The notes beneath the pieces were generated by a model, which saw nothing but the letters and a program-made list of their open reading frames with translations, was not told where the DNA came from and made no database searches. A stretch of 64,000 nt of DNA from Knoellia koreensis (GTDB lineage: Bacteria > Actinomycetota > Actinomycetes > Actinomycetales > Dermatophilaceae): assembly GCF_013041615.1 (NCBI RefSeq), contig NZ_JABEPQ010000001.1:248001-312000 (forward strand), written 5' to 3'. Each line of letters opens with the position of its first letter. Position 1 is the first letter of the stretch. Shown here piece after piece: positions 1-8,860 of this stretch. The translations under genes were made by a program, and so were the position numbers.

Positions 1-667
1 CGCGCACCAGGGCCTTGCTCGAGGGGCAGGTGATCGAGCCGCAGTAGTTACGGCCGTAGAGCGCCTCGTTGAACGGCACCTTGACCCACTCGGTCACCGT
101 GCCGTCGATCGAGTACCGGCCCGAGGACTGGGTCTCGTAGTACTTCTTCATCCGGTTGAAGTACATGTCCTGGTAGTGCGCCCGGTCGTAGTTGGGCTGC
201 CACAGGGTCGAGTTGTCGACGGAGCGGTCCGGCTTCGGGATCTCGTTGTGCAGCGGGCCGGTCACGTCGGTCGTGCTGCCGTCCGGCGGCGGTCCCTGGA
301 AGCGCGGATCGGGGTACTGGTTGTCACCGAACTCGACGAGGACGACGAAGATCTTGTCGGTTCCCTCGTTCTCGAGGTTGACGTACTGGCCCTTGCCGAC
401 CTTGACGGTCTTGCCCTGGGCAGCCTTGTCTCCCTTGAGCTTTCGCTCGAGGGCGACCTTCTTCTGGGCTTCCTTCTTCTGGGCGATCTTCAAGGGGTGG
501 GCCGGGTTGTCGGACCCGCCCTTGACCTTCCCCTTGACCGGCGGTCGGTCGGTCGGTGGGGCCGCTCCAGCGGTGCCCGTGGTGGCGACGAACGCGCCGA
601 CCACGAGGGAGCTCGCGGCGATCAGGCTGTAGGCCCGGCGCCGTCGGGTGCGCACTGCATGTGTCAT
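1..667 (-). CDS. Immune inhibitor A-type M6 metalloprotease, N-terminal part
   Basis: Secreted zinc metalloprotease of the M6 (InhA) family, cut by the left edge of the window; about 222 residues are visible. Translation from ATG at 667 gives a Sec-type signal: basic start (RTRRRR), a hydrophobic core around residues 14-30 and an AGA-AP cleavage site near residue 35. A Lys/Ala-rich linker follows, then the family's prodomain and early catalytic-domain text (FVVLVEFGDNQYPDP, LHNEIPKPDR, YFNRMKKYYETQSSGRYSIDG). The HExxH zinc site would lie beyond the edge. Probably acts outside the cell on proteins. It is divergent from the oxidoreductase at 836. Family assignment rests on these recalled motifs. 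Confidence 0.85.
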   Translation of the reverse strand, partial: MTHAVRTRRRRAYSLIAASSLVVGAFVATTGTAGAAPPTDRPPVKGKVKGGSDNPAHPLKIAQKKEAQKKVALERKLKGDKAAQGKTVKVGKGQYVNLENEGTDKIFVVLVEFGDNQYPDPRFQGPPPDGSTTDVTGPLHNEIPKPDRSVDNSTLWQPNYDRAHYQDMYFNRMKKYYETQSSGRYSIDGTVTEWVKVPFNEALYGRNYCGSITCPSSKALVR

Positions 668-823
668 GAACCGTCCTCGTCTCGTGAACTTCCTCCAGGT
701 TCGACTCGGCCGGCCGCGAGTCAGGTGCGGCTGACCGGGACATATCGAGTCAAAACCGCAGGTCAGGGGGTCGCGCGTCCAGATCGCCCATCGTTACCGA
801 GTTGTGATCTGGGTGGCCGGCCC

Positions 824-829
824 TAGGCT
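824..829 (+). promoter_or_regulatory. -10 hexamer TAGGCT of a leaderless promoter
   Basis: TAGGCT ends six bases before the GTG at 836. That spacing would put the transcription start at or next to the start codon. No ribosome binding site precedes the GTG. Confidence 0.5.
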
Positions 830-835
830 GCGCGC

Positions 836-2416
836 GTGACTGCAGCGCGCCCCACCTACGACGACGTCGTCATCGGCGCCGGACACAACGGCCTGACCGC
901 CGCGGCATACCTCGCCCGGGCGGGGAGGCGGGTCCTCGTCCTCGAGGCCGCCGACCACGTCGGCGGCGCCGCCATCTCGGCGCAGGCCTTCCCCGGAGTC
1001 GACGCCCGCCTGTCGCGGTACTCCTACCTCGTCTCCCTCCTGCCGAGGCAGGTCATCACCGACCTGGACCTCGACGTGCGGCTGGTGCGCCGCCGCTACT
1101 CGTCCTTCACGCCGGTGCCTGGTGACCCCACCCGTGGCCTCCTCGTCGACACGGGTGACGAGTCCGCGACCGCGTCGTCCTTCGCGGGCCTCACCGGAGG
1201 GCCGCGTGAGTATGCCGCGTGGCAGAGCTTCTACGGGCGGGTCCAGTCCGCGGCCGAGAAGGTCTTCCCGACGGTGCTCGAGCCGTTGCGCTCGGCTGCG
1301 GCGATGCGTGCGCTCGTCGGCGACGACGAGCTGTGGGACGACCTCGTGAGCCGGCCCCTGGGCGCGGTGCTGCGCCGCGAGTTCGCCGATGACACCGTGC
1401 GAGGTGTCGTCGCCACCGACGCGCTCATCGGCACCTTTGCCGACCTCGACGACGAGACCCTGCGACAGAACGTCTGCTTCCTCTACCACCTCATCGGCGG
1501 CGGCACAGGGGACTGGGATGTTCCTGTCGGCGGCATGGGCGCGGTGACCGACGGTCTCGCTCGGGCTGCCACGGCTGCGGGCGCCGAGATCCTCACGGGC
1601 ACAAGGGTTATCGCAGTCAGCCCCGACGGGCAGGTCGAGTGGGAGGGCGGGTCCGCGACGGCCGACGTCATCCACGCAGCGTGCGCGCCGACGGTGCTCA
1701 ACCGGTTGCTGGCCGCGGCCGGCGCCGAGCCGGTCGACACCGAGGAACAGCCCGAGGGTGCGCAGCTCAAGGTCAACATGCTGCTGTCGCGGCTGCCGCG
1801 GCTGCGCGACGAGTCGGTCGACCCGGTCGCCGCCTTCTCCGGCACCTTCCACGTCAACGAGGGCTTCGACCAGCTGCAGCGCGCCCACGCCGAGGCCGCC
1901 GAGGGACGGGTGCCGCAGGTGCCGCCGTGCGAGATCTACTGCCACTCGCTGGCTGACCCGAGCATCCTCGGGCCCGACCTGGTCGCGTCCGGTGCGCAGA
2001 CGCTCACGTTGTTCGGGCTGCACCTGCCCGCCCGGCTGTTCACCGGAACCGACCAGGAGCGGGCGGAGGTCAAGGACCTCGCCTTGGCACGCACGCTCGA
2101 GTCGCTGAACTCCGTTCTGGCAGAACCGATCCAGGACGTCCTGCTGCGCGACGGCGAAGGGGCCTACTGCCTCGAGGCGCGCACGCCCGTCGAGCTCGAG
2201 GCCGACCTGGGCCTGCCCGGGGGCAACATCTTCCACCGGTCGCTGCAGTGGCCCTGGGCCGAGCGCGAGGACGAGGTCGGCACGTGGGGAGTCGAGACAC
2301 GGTACGAGAAGGTGCGGCTCGCGGGAGCCGGCGCGCGGCGCGGAGGCGGCGTCAGCGGCATACCCGGTCACAACGCAGCCATGTCGGTGCTCGCCGACGG
2401 GCCGGCGCACACGTAA
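836..2416 (+). CDS. FAD-dependent oxidoreductase, phytoene desaturase-like
   Basis: A 526-residue flavin amine-oxidase/phytoene-desaturase superfamily protein. The Rossmann FAD motif VVIGAGHNGLTAAAYLARAG is at residues 11-30, followed by LEAADHVGGA, the usual second half of the dinucleotide fold. The C-terminus has the typical closing FAD-contact stretch (SGIPGHNAAMSV). The family resembles PYROXD2-like and carotenoid desaturase-like enzymes, but no carotenoid genes are adjacent, so the substrate is unknown. No membrane segment or signal peptide is seen; it is probably cytosolic. GTG start 836 is chosen because a -10 hexamer lies just upstream. Its TAA stop is inside the GlnR-like box of the next gene. 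Confidence 0.75.
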   Translation: MTAARPTYDDVVIGAGHNGLTAAAYLARAGRRVLVLEAADHVGGAAISAQAFPGVDARLSRYSYLVSLLPRQVITDLDLDVRLVRRRYSSFTPVPGDPTRGLLVDTGDESATASSFAGLTGGPREYAAWQSFYGRVQSAAEKVFPTVLEPLRSAAAMRALVGDDELWDDLVSRPLGAVLRREFADDTVRGVVATDALIGTFADLDDETLRQNVCFLYHLIGGGTGDWDVPVGGMGAVTDGLARAATAAGAEILTGTRVIAVSPDGQVEWEGGSATADVIHAACAPTVLNRLLAAAGAEPVDTEEQPEGAQLKVNMLLSRLPRLRDESVDPVAAFSGTFHVNEGFDQLQRAHAEAAEGRVPQVPPCEIYCHSLADPSILGPDLVASGAQTLTLFGLHLPARLFTGTDQERAEVKDLALARTLESLNSVLAEPIQDVLLRDGEGAYCLEARTPVELEADLGLPGGNIFHRSLQWPWAEREDEVGTWGVETRYEKVRLAGAGARRGGGVSGIPGHNAAMSVLADGPAHT

Positions 2417-2428
2417 CACCCGGGAAAC
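2413..2428 (+). promoter_or_regulatory. Candidate GlnR operator
   Basis: GTAAC, six bases, GAAAC matches the actinobacterial GlnR consensus gTnAC-n6-GaAAC exactly. It ends ten bases before the putative -10 hexamer of the glutamine synthetase gene and overlaps the stop codon of the preceding gene. Function is inferred from the match and its position. Confidence 0.55.
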
Positions 2429-2438
2429 ACGACTGGGG

Positions 2439-2444
2439 CAGGAT
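2439..2444 (+). promoter_or_regulatory. Candidate -10 hexamer CAGGAT for glnA2
   Basis: CAGGAT (TANNNT-like, first base C) ends six bases before the ATG at 2451, the same spacing as the other leaderless starts in this window. No Shine-Dalgarno sequence is seen. Confidence 0.35.
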
Positions 2445-2450
2445 CGACAC

Positions 2451-3788
2451 ATGGATCGTCAGCAAGAGTTCGTCCTGCGCACCATCGAGGAGCGCGACAT
2501 CCGCTTCGTGCGGCTGTGGTTCACCGACGTGCTCGGCACGCTGAAGTCGGTGGCGGTGGCGCCGGCCGAGCTCGAGGGGGCCTTCGCGGAAGGCATCGGG
2601 TTCGACGGTTCGGCGATCGAGGGGTTCGCCCGCGTCTACGAGGCCGACATGCTGGCCAAGCCCGACCCCTCGACGTTCCAGGTCCTGCCGTGGCGTGGTG
2701 ACAACCCCGGCACCGCCCGCATGTTCTGCGACATCACCCTGCCCGACGGGTCGCCGAGCTTCGCCGATCCGCGGCACGTGCTCCAGCGCGCGCTGACCAA
2801 GGCGTCGGATCTCGGGTTCACCTTCTACACGCACCCGGAGATCGAGTTCTACCTCCTCAAGCAGGGCTTCGCGCCGGGCGACAGCCCCACCCCGGTGGAC
2901 CAGGCCGGCTACTTCGACCACGTGCCGCACGGCACCGGCCACGACTTCCGGCGGGCCGCGATCACGATGCTCGAGTCGATGGGCATCTCGGTCGAGTTCA
3001 GCCACCACGAGGGTGGCCCGGGGCAGAACGAGATCGACCTGCGCTACGCCGACGCGCTGTCGACCGCGGACAACATCATGACCTTCCGCACGGTCATCAA
3101 GGAGGTCGCGCTCGAGCAGGGCATCTTCGCCTCGTTCATGCCGAAACCCTTTGCACAGCACCCCGGTTCGGGCATGCACACCCACCTGTCCCTCTTCGAC
3201 GGCGACAGCAACGCCTTCCACGAGCCCGGTGCGCCGTACCAGCTGTCCAAGGTCGGGCGACAGTTCATCGCCGGCCTGCTGCGCCACGGCGCCGAGATCA
3301 CCGCGGTGACCAACCAGTGGGTCAACTCCTACAAGCGGCTGTGGGGCGGCGGGGAGGCGCCGGCCTACCTGACCTGGGGGCACAACAACCGGTCGGCGAT
3401 GGTCCGGGTGCCGATGTACAAGCCGCTCAAGGGGCAGAGCAGCCGGGTCGAGGTGCGCACGATCGACGCCGCGTGCAACCCCTACCTCGCGTTCGCGCTC
3501 GTTCTCGCCGCCGGGCTCAAGGGCATCGAGGAGGACTACGAGCTGCCGCCGGAGACCGAGGACGACGTGTGGGGCCTGACCTCGGCCGAGCGGCAGGCGA
3601 TGGGCATCGAGCCCCTGCCGAGCTCGCTGCACGAGGCGATCCGGGTCATGGAACGCAGCGACCTCGTCGCCGAGACCCTCGGCGAGCACGTCTTCGACTT
3701 CTTCCTGCGCAACAAGCGCGCCGAGTGGGACGACTACCGGGGCGAGATCACCCGGTTCGAGCTGGAGCGCTACCTCCCGGGCCTCTAG
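2451..3788 (+). CDS. glnA: Glutamine synthetase, GlnA2-like (GSI-alpha size)
   Basis: Type I glutamine synthetase, 445 residues; makes glutamine from glutamate, ammonia and ATP in the cytosol. Visible motifs: FDGSAIEGF near residues 45-53, the active-site/ATP stretch KPFAQHPGSGMHTH near 231-244, and the NRSAMVRVP strand near 312. Length fits the short GSI-alpha class, which lacks the about 25-residue GSI-beta insertion, and the neighbour is glnE as at Mycobacterium tuberculosis glnA2. The sequence EDYELPPE near 360 keeps a tyrosine where the adenylylated Tyr of GSI-beta (NLYDLPPE) sits. Regulation: a GlnR-type box precedes the promoter. The family call is firm; the subclass and any adenylylation are less certain. 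Confidence 0.95.
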   Translation: MDRQQEFVLRTIEERDIRFVRLWFTDVLGTLKSVAVAPAELEGAFAEGIGFDGSAIEGFARVYEADMLAKPDPSTFQVLPWRGDNPGTARMFCDITLPDGSPSFADPRHVLQRALTKASDLGFTFYTHPEIEFYLLKQGFAPGDSPTPVDQAGYFDHVPHGTGHDFRRAAITMLESMGISVEFSHHEGGPGQNEIDLRYADALSTADNIMTFRTVIKEVALEQGIFASFMPKPFAQHPGSGMHTHLSLFDGDSNAFHEPGAPYQLSKVGRQFIAGLLRHGAEITAVTNQWVNSYKRLWGGGEAPAYLTWGHNNRSAMVRVPMYKPLKGQSSRVEVRTIDAACNPYLAFALVLAAGLKGIEEDYELPPETEDDVWGLTSAERQAMGIEPLPSSLHEAIRVMERSDLVAETLGEHVFDFFLRNKRAEWDDYRGEITRFELERYLPGL

Positions 3789-3810
3789 GCCGGGACGCCG
3801 CGGCGCGGCA

Positions 3811-4179
3811 TCACTGGTAGGGGTCGGTGATGTCCCGCAGGGCGGTGAGGGCGTCGCGAAGCTGTCGCATGCGCCGCGGCCCGAGGTGTGCCTCCCATTC
3901 CGCCTCGATGCGGTCCTCCTCGGCCCGCGCGTGCGGGATGGCCGCCTCGGCCCGAGTGGTCAGCCGCACCAGCCGCGCCCGTCCGTCGGTGGGGTCCGGC
4001 ACGCGCTCGACGTAGCCCGCCCGCTCGAGCTTGTCGACGAGCGCCGTGGCGGTCTGCTTCGCGACCTGCGCGCGGTCGGCCAGCACGCTGACCCGGGTGC
4101 CCTCGGGGTCGATGCCCATCATGAGGCGGCTCTGGGCGATGGTCACGTCGTCGAAGCCCTGGCGGCCCCATCGGCGCAC
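3811..4179 (-). CDS. MarR-family regulator, short at the N-terminus
   Basis: Winged-helix DNA-binding protein of 122 residues. The MarR core is clear: VAKQTATALVDKLERAGYVE (recognition helix region) and RVPDPTDGRARLVRLT (wing). MarR proteins usually have about 140-160 residues with an N-terminal dimerisation helix. Here translation begins at GTG 4179, after AGGAGCAGGA, and a TGA stop lies in frame just upstream, so that helix is missing. The missing part would extend into sequence now occupied by the tail of another gene on the plus strand. Either the short form still works or this is a decayed gene; I favour decay or partial function. It is convergent with glnA2. Confidence 0.55.
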   Translation of the reverse strand: MRRWGRQGFDDVTIAQSRLMMGIDPEGTRVSVLADRAQVAKQTATALVDKLERAGYVERVPDPTDGRARLVRLTTRAEAAIPHARAEEDRIEAEWEAHLGPRRMRQLRDALTALRDITDPYQ

Positions 4180-4274
4180 TCCTGCTCCTGCTCACGGGCC
4201 GGGCCGCTGCCCTCACCCGCCTCGATGGCACCGGCGCCGACGCCTTGCGCCTCACCGAGGACACCGCCGCCTGA
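4173..4274 (+). pseudogene. Tail of a lost gene, mycothiol-dependent maleylpyruvate isomerase-like
   Basis: An open frame with no start signal ends at TGA 4272-4274 and reads GALLLLLTGRAAALTRLDG followed by TGADALRL. This resembles the C-terminal end of the DinB/maleylpyruvate isomerase-like families (TIGR03083/03085 type: LLxGRxAAL..L.GDG). The expected upstream 170-200 residues are absent; that side is occupied by the short MarR gene on the other strand. Read as a remnant left by a rearrangement at about 4175. The similarity is from memory and the fragment is only about 33 codons, so confidence is modest. Confidence 0.4.
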
Positions 4275-4303
4275 CGCGACCCGACGTATGCCGGGCGCCG
4301 GCC

Positions 4304-4364
4304 GTCGAGGGGTCAGGGCGCGCTGACGCAATCCGATTCGTTCAGCGAGCCGTGACCCCTCGAC
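4304..4364. repeat. Long imperfect palindrome before glnE
   Basis: GTCGAGGGGTCA at 4304-4315 is the exact inverse of TGACCCCTCGAC at 4353-4364. Inside, GGC/GCC and CGCTGA (4321-4326)/TCAGCG (4342-4347) extend the pairing, giving a long stem with two single mismatches. There is no T-run, so it is not a classic terminator. It lies between the gene remnant and the glnE promoter and may be a REP-like element, a rearrangement scar or an operator. No second copy was noticed in the window. Confidence 0.6.
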
Positions 4365-4406
4365 GCTCGACGTGACGGTCCGGCGCGGGTCGGACGCCGG
4401 GCTGCG

Positions 4407-4412
4407 TAGAGT
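4407..4412 (+). promoter_or_regulatory. -10 hexamer TAGAGT for glnE
   Basis: TAGAGT ends seven bases before the GTG at 4420, the leaderless arrangement. It supports 4420 rather than the in-frame GTG at 4372 as the start. Confidence 0.5.
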
Positions 4413-4419
4413 CTGGGCC

Positions 4420-7400
4420 GTGATCTCCGGCCGGCCCACCTCGCAGACGGCGGCGCTGGCGCGACTCGGGTTTGCCGACGCGGACCGCGCGGCCCAGCTG
4501 CTCGCCGACAAGGCCCTCGCCGGGCTGGTCGACCCGCTCGACGACGTCTTCAGCGACGGCCTGCCGGACGCCCTCGGTGCGGTGGCCGACGCCGACCTGG
4601 CACTGCTGTCCCTGGTGCGGCTCATGGAGTCGTTGCGCGCGACCGAGCCCAACCGGCGCGACCTCGAGCAGGGGAGCGGCACGCAGGTGCGCGGTCTGCT
4701 TGCCGCCCTGCGGCACCCCGGCGCCGAACGCGACCGCCTGCTCGCCGTCCTCGGTTCCTCGACCGCGCTCGCCGACCACCTCGTTGCGCACCCCGAGCAC
4801 TGGCGCAGCGTCACCGACGCGCGACCGCTCACCGTTGCCGAACGCATCGCCGAGCTGACCGGCGCGGTGCGCGACCACGGCGAGCACACGGCATACGACG
4901 CACTGCGCATCGGCTATCGACGCCAGCTGCTCGGCATCGCCGCCATCGACCTCACCGGCGGTGACCCGGTTGAAACTCTGCCCGACACGGCGGCCGCGCT
5001 GGCCGACCTCGCCGAGGCGGCGCTCGAGGCCGCCCTCGTCATCGCCCGCGACGAGGTGGGCGAGCAGGCCGACCTGTGCGACTTCGCGGTCATCGGCATG
5101 GGCAAGACCGGTGGGCGCGAGCTCAACTACGTCAGCGACGTCGACGTCATCTTCGTCGCCGAGCCACGCGAGGGTGTCGACGAGGCCGACGCCGTCGCGG
5201 CCGGCGCAGCCCTCGCCACGCACCTGATGCGGGCCTGCTCCACCTCGACCGGGCAGGGCACGCTGTGGCCGGTCGACGCGGCGCTGCGCCCCGAGGGCAA
5301 GAACGGGCCGCTCGCACGGACCGTCGAGTCGCACCGCACCTACTACGAGCGGTGGGCCAAGACGTGGGAGTTCCAGGCCCTGCTCAAGGCCCGGCCCGTC
5401 GCCGGTGACCGCGAGCTGGGGCAGCGCTACCTCGAGGCGGTCCAGCCGCTGGTGTGGCAGGCCGCCTCCCGCGACAACTTCGTCGAGGACGTGCAGGCCA
5501 TGCGGCGCCGGGTCGAACAGCACGTGCCCCCCGCCGAGGCCGACCGCCAGCTCAAGCTCGGCCCGGGCGGTCTGCGCGACGTGGAGTTCAGCGTCCAGCT
5601 GCTCCAGCTCGTCCACGGACGCGCCGACGAGTCGCTGCGGTCCGGGACGACGCTCGAGGCGCTCGACGCGCTCGCCCGCGGCGGCTACGTCGGGCGCGAG
5701 GACGCCGCCACGCTCGATGCGAGCTACCGGCTGCTGCGCACCCTCGAGCACCGCATCCAGCTCTTCCGGCTGCGCCGCACCCACCTCATGCCCACCGGAG
5801 ACGCCGACCTGCGCCGCCTCGGGCGCGCGCTCGGACACCGCTCCGACGCGGCCAAGGCCGTGACCGCCCAGTGGCAGCAGCAGGCCCGCGAGGTGCGGCG
5901 CATCCACGAACGCCTCTTCTACCGGCCGCTGCTCGCAGCCGTCGCCCGGCTCAGCTCGTCGGAGGCGCGCCTCGCGCCTGAGGCCGCGCGAGATCGGTTG
6001 GCAGCACTGGGTTTTCGCGATCCGGGGGGAGCGATCAAGCACCTCGAGGCGCTCACCACGGGCGTGAGCCGGCGCGCCGCGATCCAGCGCACGCTGCTGC
6101 CGGTCATGCTCGGCTGGTTCGCCGACGAGGCCGACCCCGACGGAGGGCTGCTCGCCTTCCGCAAGGTGAGCGAGGAGCTCGGCTCAACCCACTGGTACCT
6201 GCGCCTGCTGCGGGACGAGGGCTCCGCGGCGGAGCGTCTCGCGCACGTGCTCGCGAGGAGTCGGTATGCCGCCGACCTCCTCGTGGGTGCCCCGGAGTCG
6301 GTGGCCATGCTGGGGGAGAGCGGTGGTCTGGTGCCCGCGCGACGCGAGGACCTGCTGCGCCGGATGGGTGCCGCGGCCGGTCGTCAGGACGACCCGGAGA
6401 AGGCCGTGCGCAGTGCCCGCGCGATCCGGCGGCAGGAGCTCTTCCGGATCGCGGTGGCCGACCTCGGCGGCGAACTCGACCTCGCCGGCGTCGGCACCGC
6501 CCTGAGCGAGCTGACCGAGGCGCTCATCGAGACCGCGTTGGGGGTTGCCGTGCGCTCGGTCGAGAAGACCGTCGGCCGTTCCCTCGCGACCCGCATGCTT
6601 GTCGTCGGGATGGGCCGGCTGGGTGGGGCCGAGTCGGGCTACTCCTCGGACGCCGACGTGCTCTTCGTCCACGACCCACTGCCCGGGGCCGAGGAGAAGA
6701 CGGCCCAGGAGGACGCACTCGCGGTCGTGCAGGAGCTGCGCCGCCTGCTGGCCGCAGCCGGTCCCGACCCCCAGCTCGGCCTCGACGCCGACCTGCGGCC
6801 GGAGGGCAAGAACGGGCCACTCGTGCGCAGCCTCGCCAGCTACCGCAGCTACTACGAGCGCTGGTCCCTGACCTGGGAGTCACAGGCCCTGCTCCGGGCG
6901 CGCCCCATCGCCGGCGACCCCGACCTCGCCGCCGCCTTCACCGAGCTGATCGACCCGAAGCGCTGGCCCGACGACGGCCTCGACCAGCGCCAGGTCCGCG
7001 AGATCCGCACCCTCAAGGCCCGGATGGAGGCCGAGCGGCTGCCCCGCGGCGCCGACCCCAAGAGCCACTTCAAGCTCGGCCGCGGCGGCCTGTCCGACGT
7101 CGAGTGGACTGTCCAGCTGATCCAGATGCAGCACGCCCACGAGGACACCGCGCTCCGCACGACCAGCACCCTCGACGCGCTGGCCGCGGCCGAGGCGCAC
7201 GGGCACCTCACCAAGGGCGACGCGGCCGCGTTGCGCGAGTCGTGGACGCTCGCCTCCCGGCTGCGCAACGCTGCCGTGCTGTACCGCGGCCGACCGGTCG
7301 ACAGCGTCCCGTCGGACCTGCGGATGGCCGACGGCGTGGGCCGGATCCTGGGTGGTGAGCCGGGATCCGGGGCGGATCTCGCCGAGCACTACCGCCGGGT

Positions 7401-7452
7401 CGCGCGGCACGCCCGCACGGTCACCGAGTTCAACTTTTACGGCAAGGCATAG
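4420..7452 (+). CDS. glnE: Bifunctional glutamine synthetase adenylyltransferase/deadenylyltransferase
   Basis: About 1,010 residues. Attaches and removes AMP on a tyrosine of glutamine synthetase in response to nitrogen status. The two nucleotidyltransferase domains of the family are both intact: [18 protein letters not shown] near residues 226-243 and [18 protein letters not shown] near 730-747, each with the G-G-x-E/L...SDxDV metal-binding pattern. Each domain is followed by its [18 protein letters not shown] stretch. The start is placed at GTG 4420 from the -10 hexamer; a frame from 4372 would add 16 residues. It follows glnA2, the order seen in mycobacteria, with a scarred interval between. 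It ends GKA-TAG inside a GGCATA sequence. Confidence 0.95.
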   Translation: MISGRPTSQTAALARLGFADADRAAQLLADKALAGLVDPLDDVFSDGLPDALGAVADADLALLSLVRLMESLRATEPNRRDLEQGSGTQVRGLLAALRHPGAERDRLLAVLGSSTALADHLVAHPEHWRSVTDARPLTVAERIAELTGAVRDHGEHTAYDALRIGYRRQLLGIAAIDLTGGDPVETLPDTAAALADLAEAALEAALVIARDEVGEQADLCDFAVIGMGKTGGRELNYVSDVDVIFVAEPREGVDEADAVAAGAALATHLMRACSTSTGQGTLWPVDAALRPEGKNGPLARTVESHRTYYERWAKTWEFQALLKARPVAGDRELGQRYLEAVQPLVWQAASRDNFVEDVQAMRRRVEQHVPPAEADRQLKLGPGGLRDVEFSVQLLQLVHGRADESLRSGTTLEALDALARGGYVGREDAATLDASYRLLRTLEHRIQLFRLRRTHLMPTGDADLRRLGRALGHRSDAAKAVTAQWQQQAREVRRIHERLFYRPLLAAVARLSSSEARLAPEAARDRLAALGFRDPGGAIKHLEALTTGVSRRAAIQRTLLPVMLGWFADEADPDGGLLAFRKVSEELGSTHWYLRLLRDEGSAAERLAHVLARSRYAADLLVGAPESVAMLGESGGLVPARREDLLRRMGAAAGRQDDPEKAVRSARAIRRQELFRIAVADLGGELDLAGVGTALSELTEALIETALGVAVRSVEKTVGRSLATRMLVVGMGRLGGAESGYSSDADVLFVHDPLPGAEEKTAQEDALAVVQELRRLLAAAGPDPQLGLDADLRPEGKNGPLVRSLASYRSYYERWSLTWESQALLRARPIAGDPDLAAAFTELIDPKRWPDDGLDQRQVREIRTLKARMEAERLPRGADPKSHFKLGRGGLSDVEWTVQLIQMQHAHEDTALRTTSTLDALAAAEAHGHLTKGDAAALRESWTLASRLRNAAVLYRGRPVDSVPSDLRMADGVGRILGGEPGSGADLAEHYRRVARHARTVTEFNFYGKA

Positions 7453-7457
7453 CGGGG

Positions 7458-7463
7458 TAGCGT
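7458..7463 (+). promoter_or_regulatory. -10 hexamer TAGCGT before the MFS gene
   Basis: TAGCGT, then six C residues, then ATG 7470. Spacing is that of a leaderless transcript; no ribosome binding site is seen. Confidence 0.5.
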
Positions 7464-7469
7464 CCCCCC

Positions 7470-8816
7470 ATGGTCAGCGGCAGGGACAGCCACGCTGTGC
7501 CCTCCTACGGAGAGGTGCTGCGCACCCCGGCATACCTCCAGGTGTTCCTGGCCGCGACGTTCTCCACCTGGGGCGACTACATCGCCCGCGTCGCGACGGC
7601 CGCGATCGTCTTCAGCTGGACGGGGTCCGCGGTGGCGACGGCGGCGACGTTCGCCGTGTCCCTGATTCCCACCATCCTCGGGCGCGGGCTGCTCGGGCCG
7701 CTGTGCGACCGGTTCCCCGCCAAGGCCACGATGGTGGTCACCCACCTCGTGCGGGCGTGCATCGTCGGACTGCTGATCCTCACGGTGACCACGACCCGGT
7801 CGGTGCCACTCGTGCTGGTGCTGGTGTTCCTGCTCGAGTTCGTCGGTGGCCCGGCGATCACCGCCTCGCAGATGATCCTCACCGAGGTCTTCGCCCACGA
7901 CCGGCGGCTCTACGCCAAGGGGCTCGGGCTCGGCATCCTTGCCGGACAGGTCAACCAGGCCATCGGCCTGGCGGTCGGTGGCGTCATCGTCAGCTCGCTC
8001 GGCCACCTGCCCACGCTGGCGCTCGACGTGGCCGCATTCGTCATCGGCGCCTTGCTGCTGATGACCGTCCGACTGCGCAGCGAGCCGCCCGTCTCCACGT
8101 CGACCAACTTCTTCAGCGACCTGGCCGGTGGCTGGCGCCAGATCCGCGGCGACCGCGTCCTGACCCGGCTGCTCCTGCTGTCTCTGACCGCGACCCTTGC
8201 GATCTCGGCTCCCGAGGCGGTCGCGCTGCCATATGCCGACGCGGCCACCCACAGCGACTCCTCGCGCTGGGGCGGGCTGCTCATGGCAGCGCCCATCCTC
8301 GGGACGGTCCTCGGCCTGGTGCTCATCGGCCGGCTCTCGGCGGAACGGCAGTCGGCCAACATCATGCGGCTGGCGCTGCTGATGCCCCTGCCCCTGCTGG
8401 TGACGATCTTCCAGCCGCCGCTGTGGATCGTGTGGCTCGCGTGGTTCGCCTGTGGCGCCCTGCAGGCGTTCATGCTGCCGCTCCAGGCCGCCTTCACCCT
8501 CCTCGTCCCGACCGCCCTGCGCGGCCGCGTCTTCGGCCTCGCCGGTGCCGTGTCCGTCGGCGTGAGCGGCGTGAGCTTCCTCGTCGCCGGCTGGATCTCC
8601 GAGCGCACCTCACCGGCGGCCTCGGTCGGCATCTGCGCCGTGATCACCCTCGGCATCCTCATCCTCGTCGCCGCCCGCTGGCCCAAGGACGAGGTTGCGG
8701 GGAGCATCGAGGCGACCTTCGCCGAGACCGAGCACCCCGAGGCCAGCGAACCCGCCGCGCCCGCCGCGGAGCCCGCTGCCCCACCCGTCGACCGCGAGCA
8801 CACTTCCGGGGGCTGA
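7470..8816 (+). CDS. MFS transporter
   Basis: Integral membrane protein of 448 residues with about 12 hydrophobic segments between residues 15 and 415 (for example [51 protein letters not shown]). The layout fits the major facilitator superfamily, close to the MFS_3/enterobactin-exporter-like drug and solute exporters. The cytosolic tail (last about 40 residues) is rich in Ala, Pro and Glu. The substrate is unknown. It sits between glnE and hisD with its own leaderless promoter, so it probably forms a single-gene unit. Confidence 0.8.
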   Translation: MVSGRDSHAVPSYGEVLRTPAYLQVFLAATFSTWGDYIARVATAAIVFSWTGSAVATAATFAVSLIPTILGRGLLGPLCDRFPAKATMVVTHLVRACIVGLLILTVTTTRSVPLVLVLVFLLEFVGGPAITASQMILTEVFAHDRRLYAKGLGLGILAGQVNQAIGLAVGGVIVSSLGHLPTLALDVAAFVIGALLLMTVRLRSEPPVSTSTNFFSDLAGGWRQIRGDRVLTRLLLLSLTATLAISAPEAVALPYADAATHSDSSRWGGLLMAAPILGTVLGLVLIGRLSAERQSANIMRLALLMPLPLLVTIFQPPLWIVWLAWFACGALQAFMLPLQAAFTLLVPTALRGRVFGLAGAVSVGVSGVSFLVAGWISERTSPAASVGICAVITLGILILVAARWPKDEVAGSIEATFAETEHPEASEPAAPAAEPAAPPVDREHTSGG

Positions 8817-8846
8817 GACCGGCGTCGGGCCTTCGAGCCGGCGACC

Positions 8847-8852
8847 TAGAAT
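8847..8852 (+). promoter_or_regulatory. -10 hexamer TAGAAT of the his operon
   Basis: TAGAAT ends eight bases before ATG 8861. No leader peptide or T-box-like structure is seen upstream, and there is no room for a long leader if transcription starts at the ATG. Confidence 0.55.
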
Positions 8853-8860
8853 CGGGCACC

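Noticed and set aside
4372-4419. Longer GlnE start at GTG 4372
   Set aside because: It abuts the palindrome and lies upstream of the -10 hexamer that positions the transcript at 4420; the added residues do not resemble GlnE N-termini.
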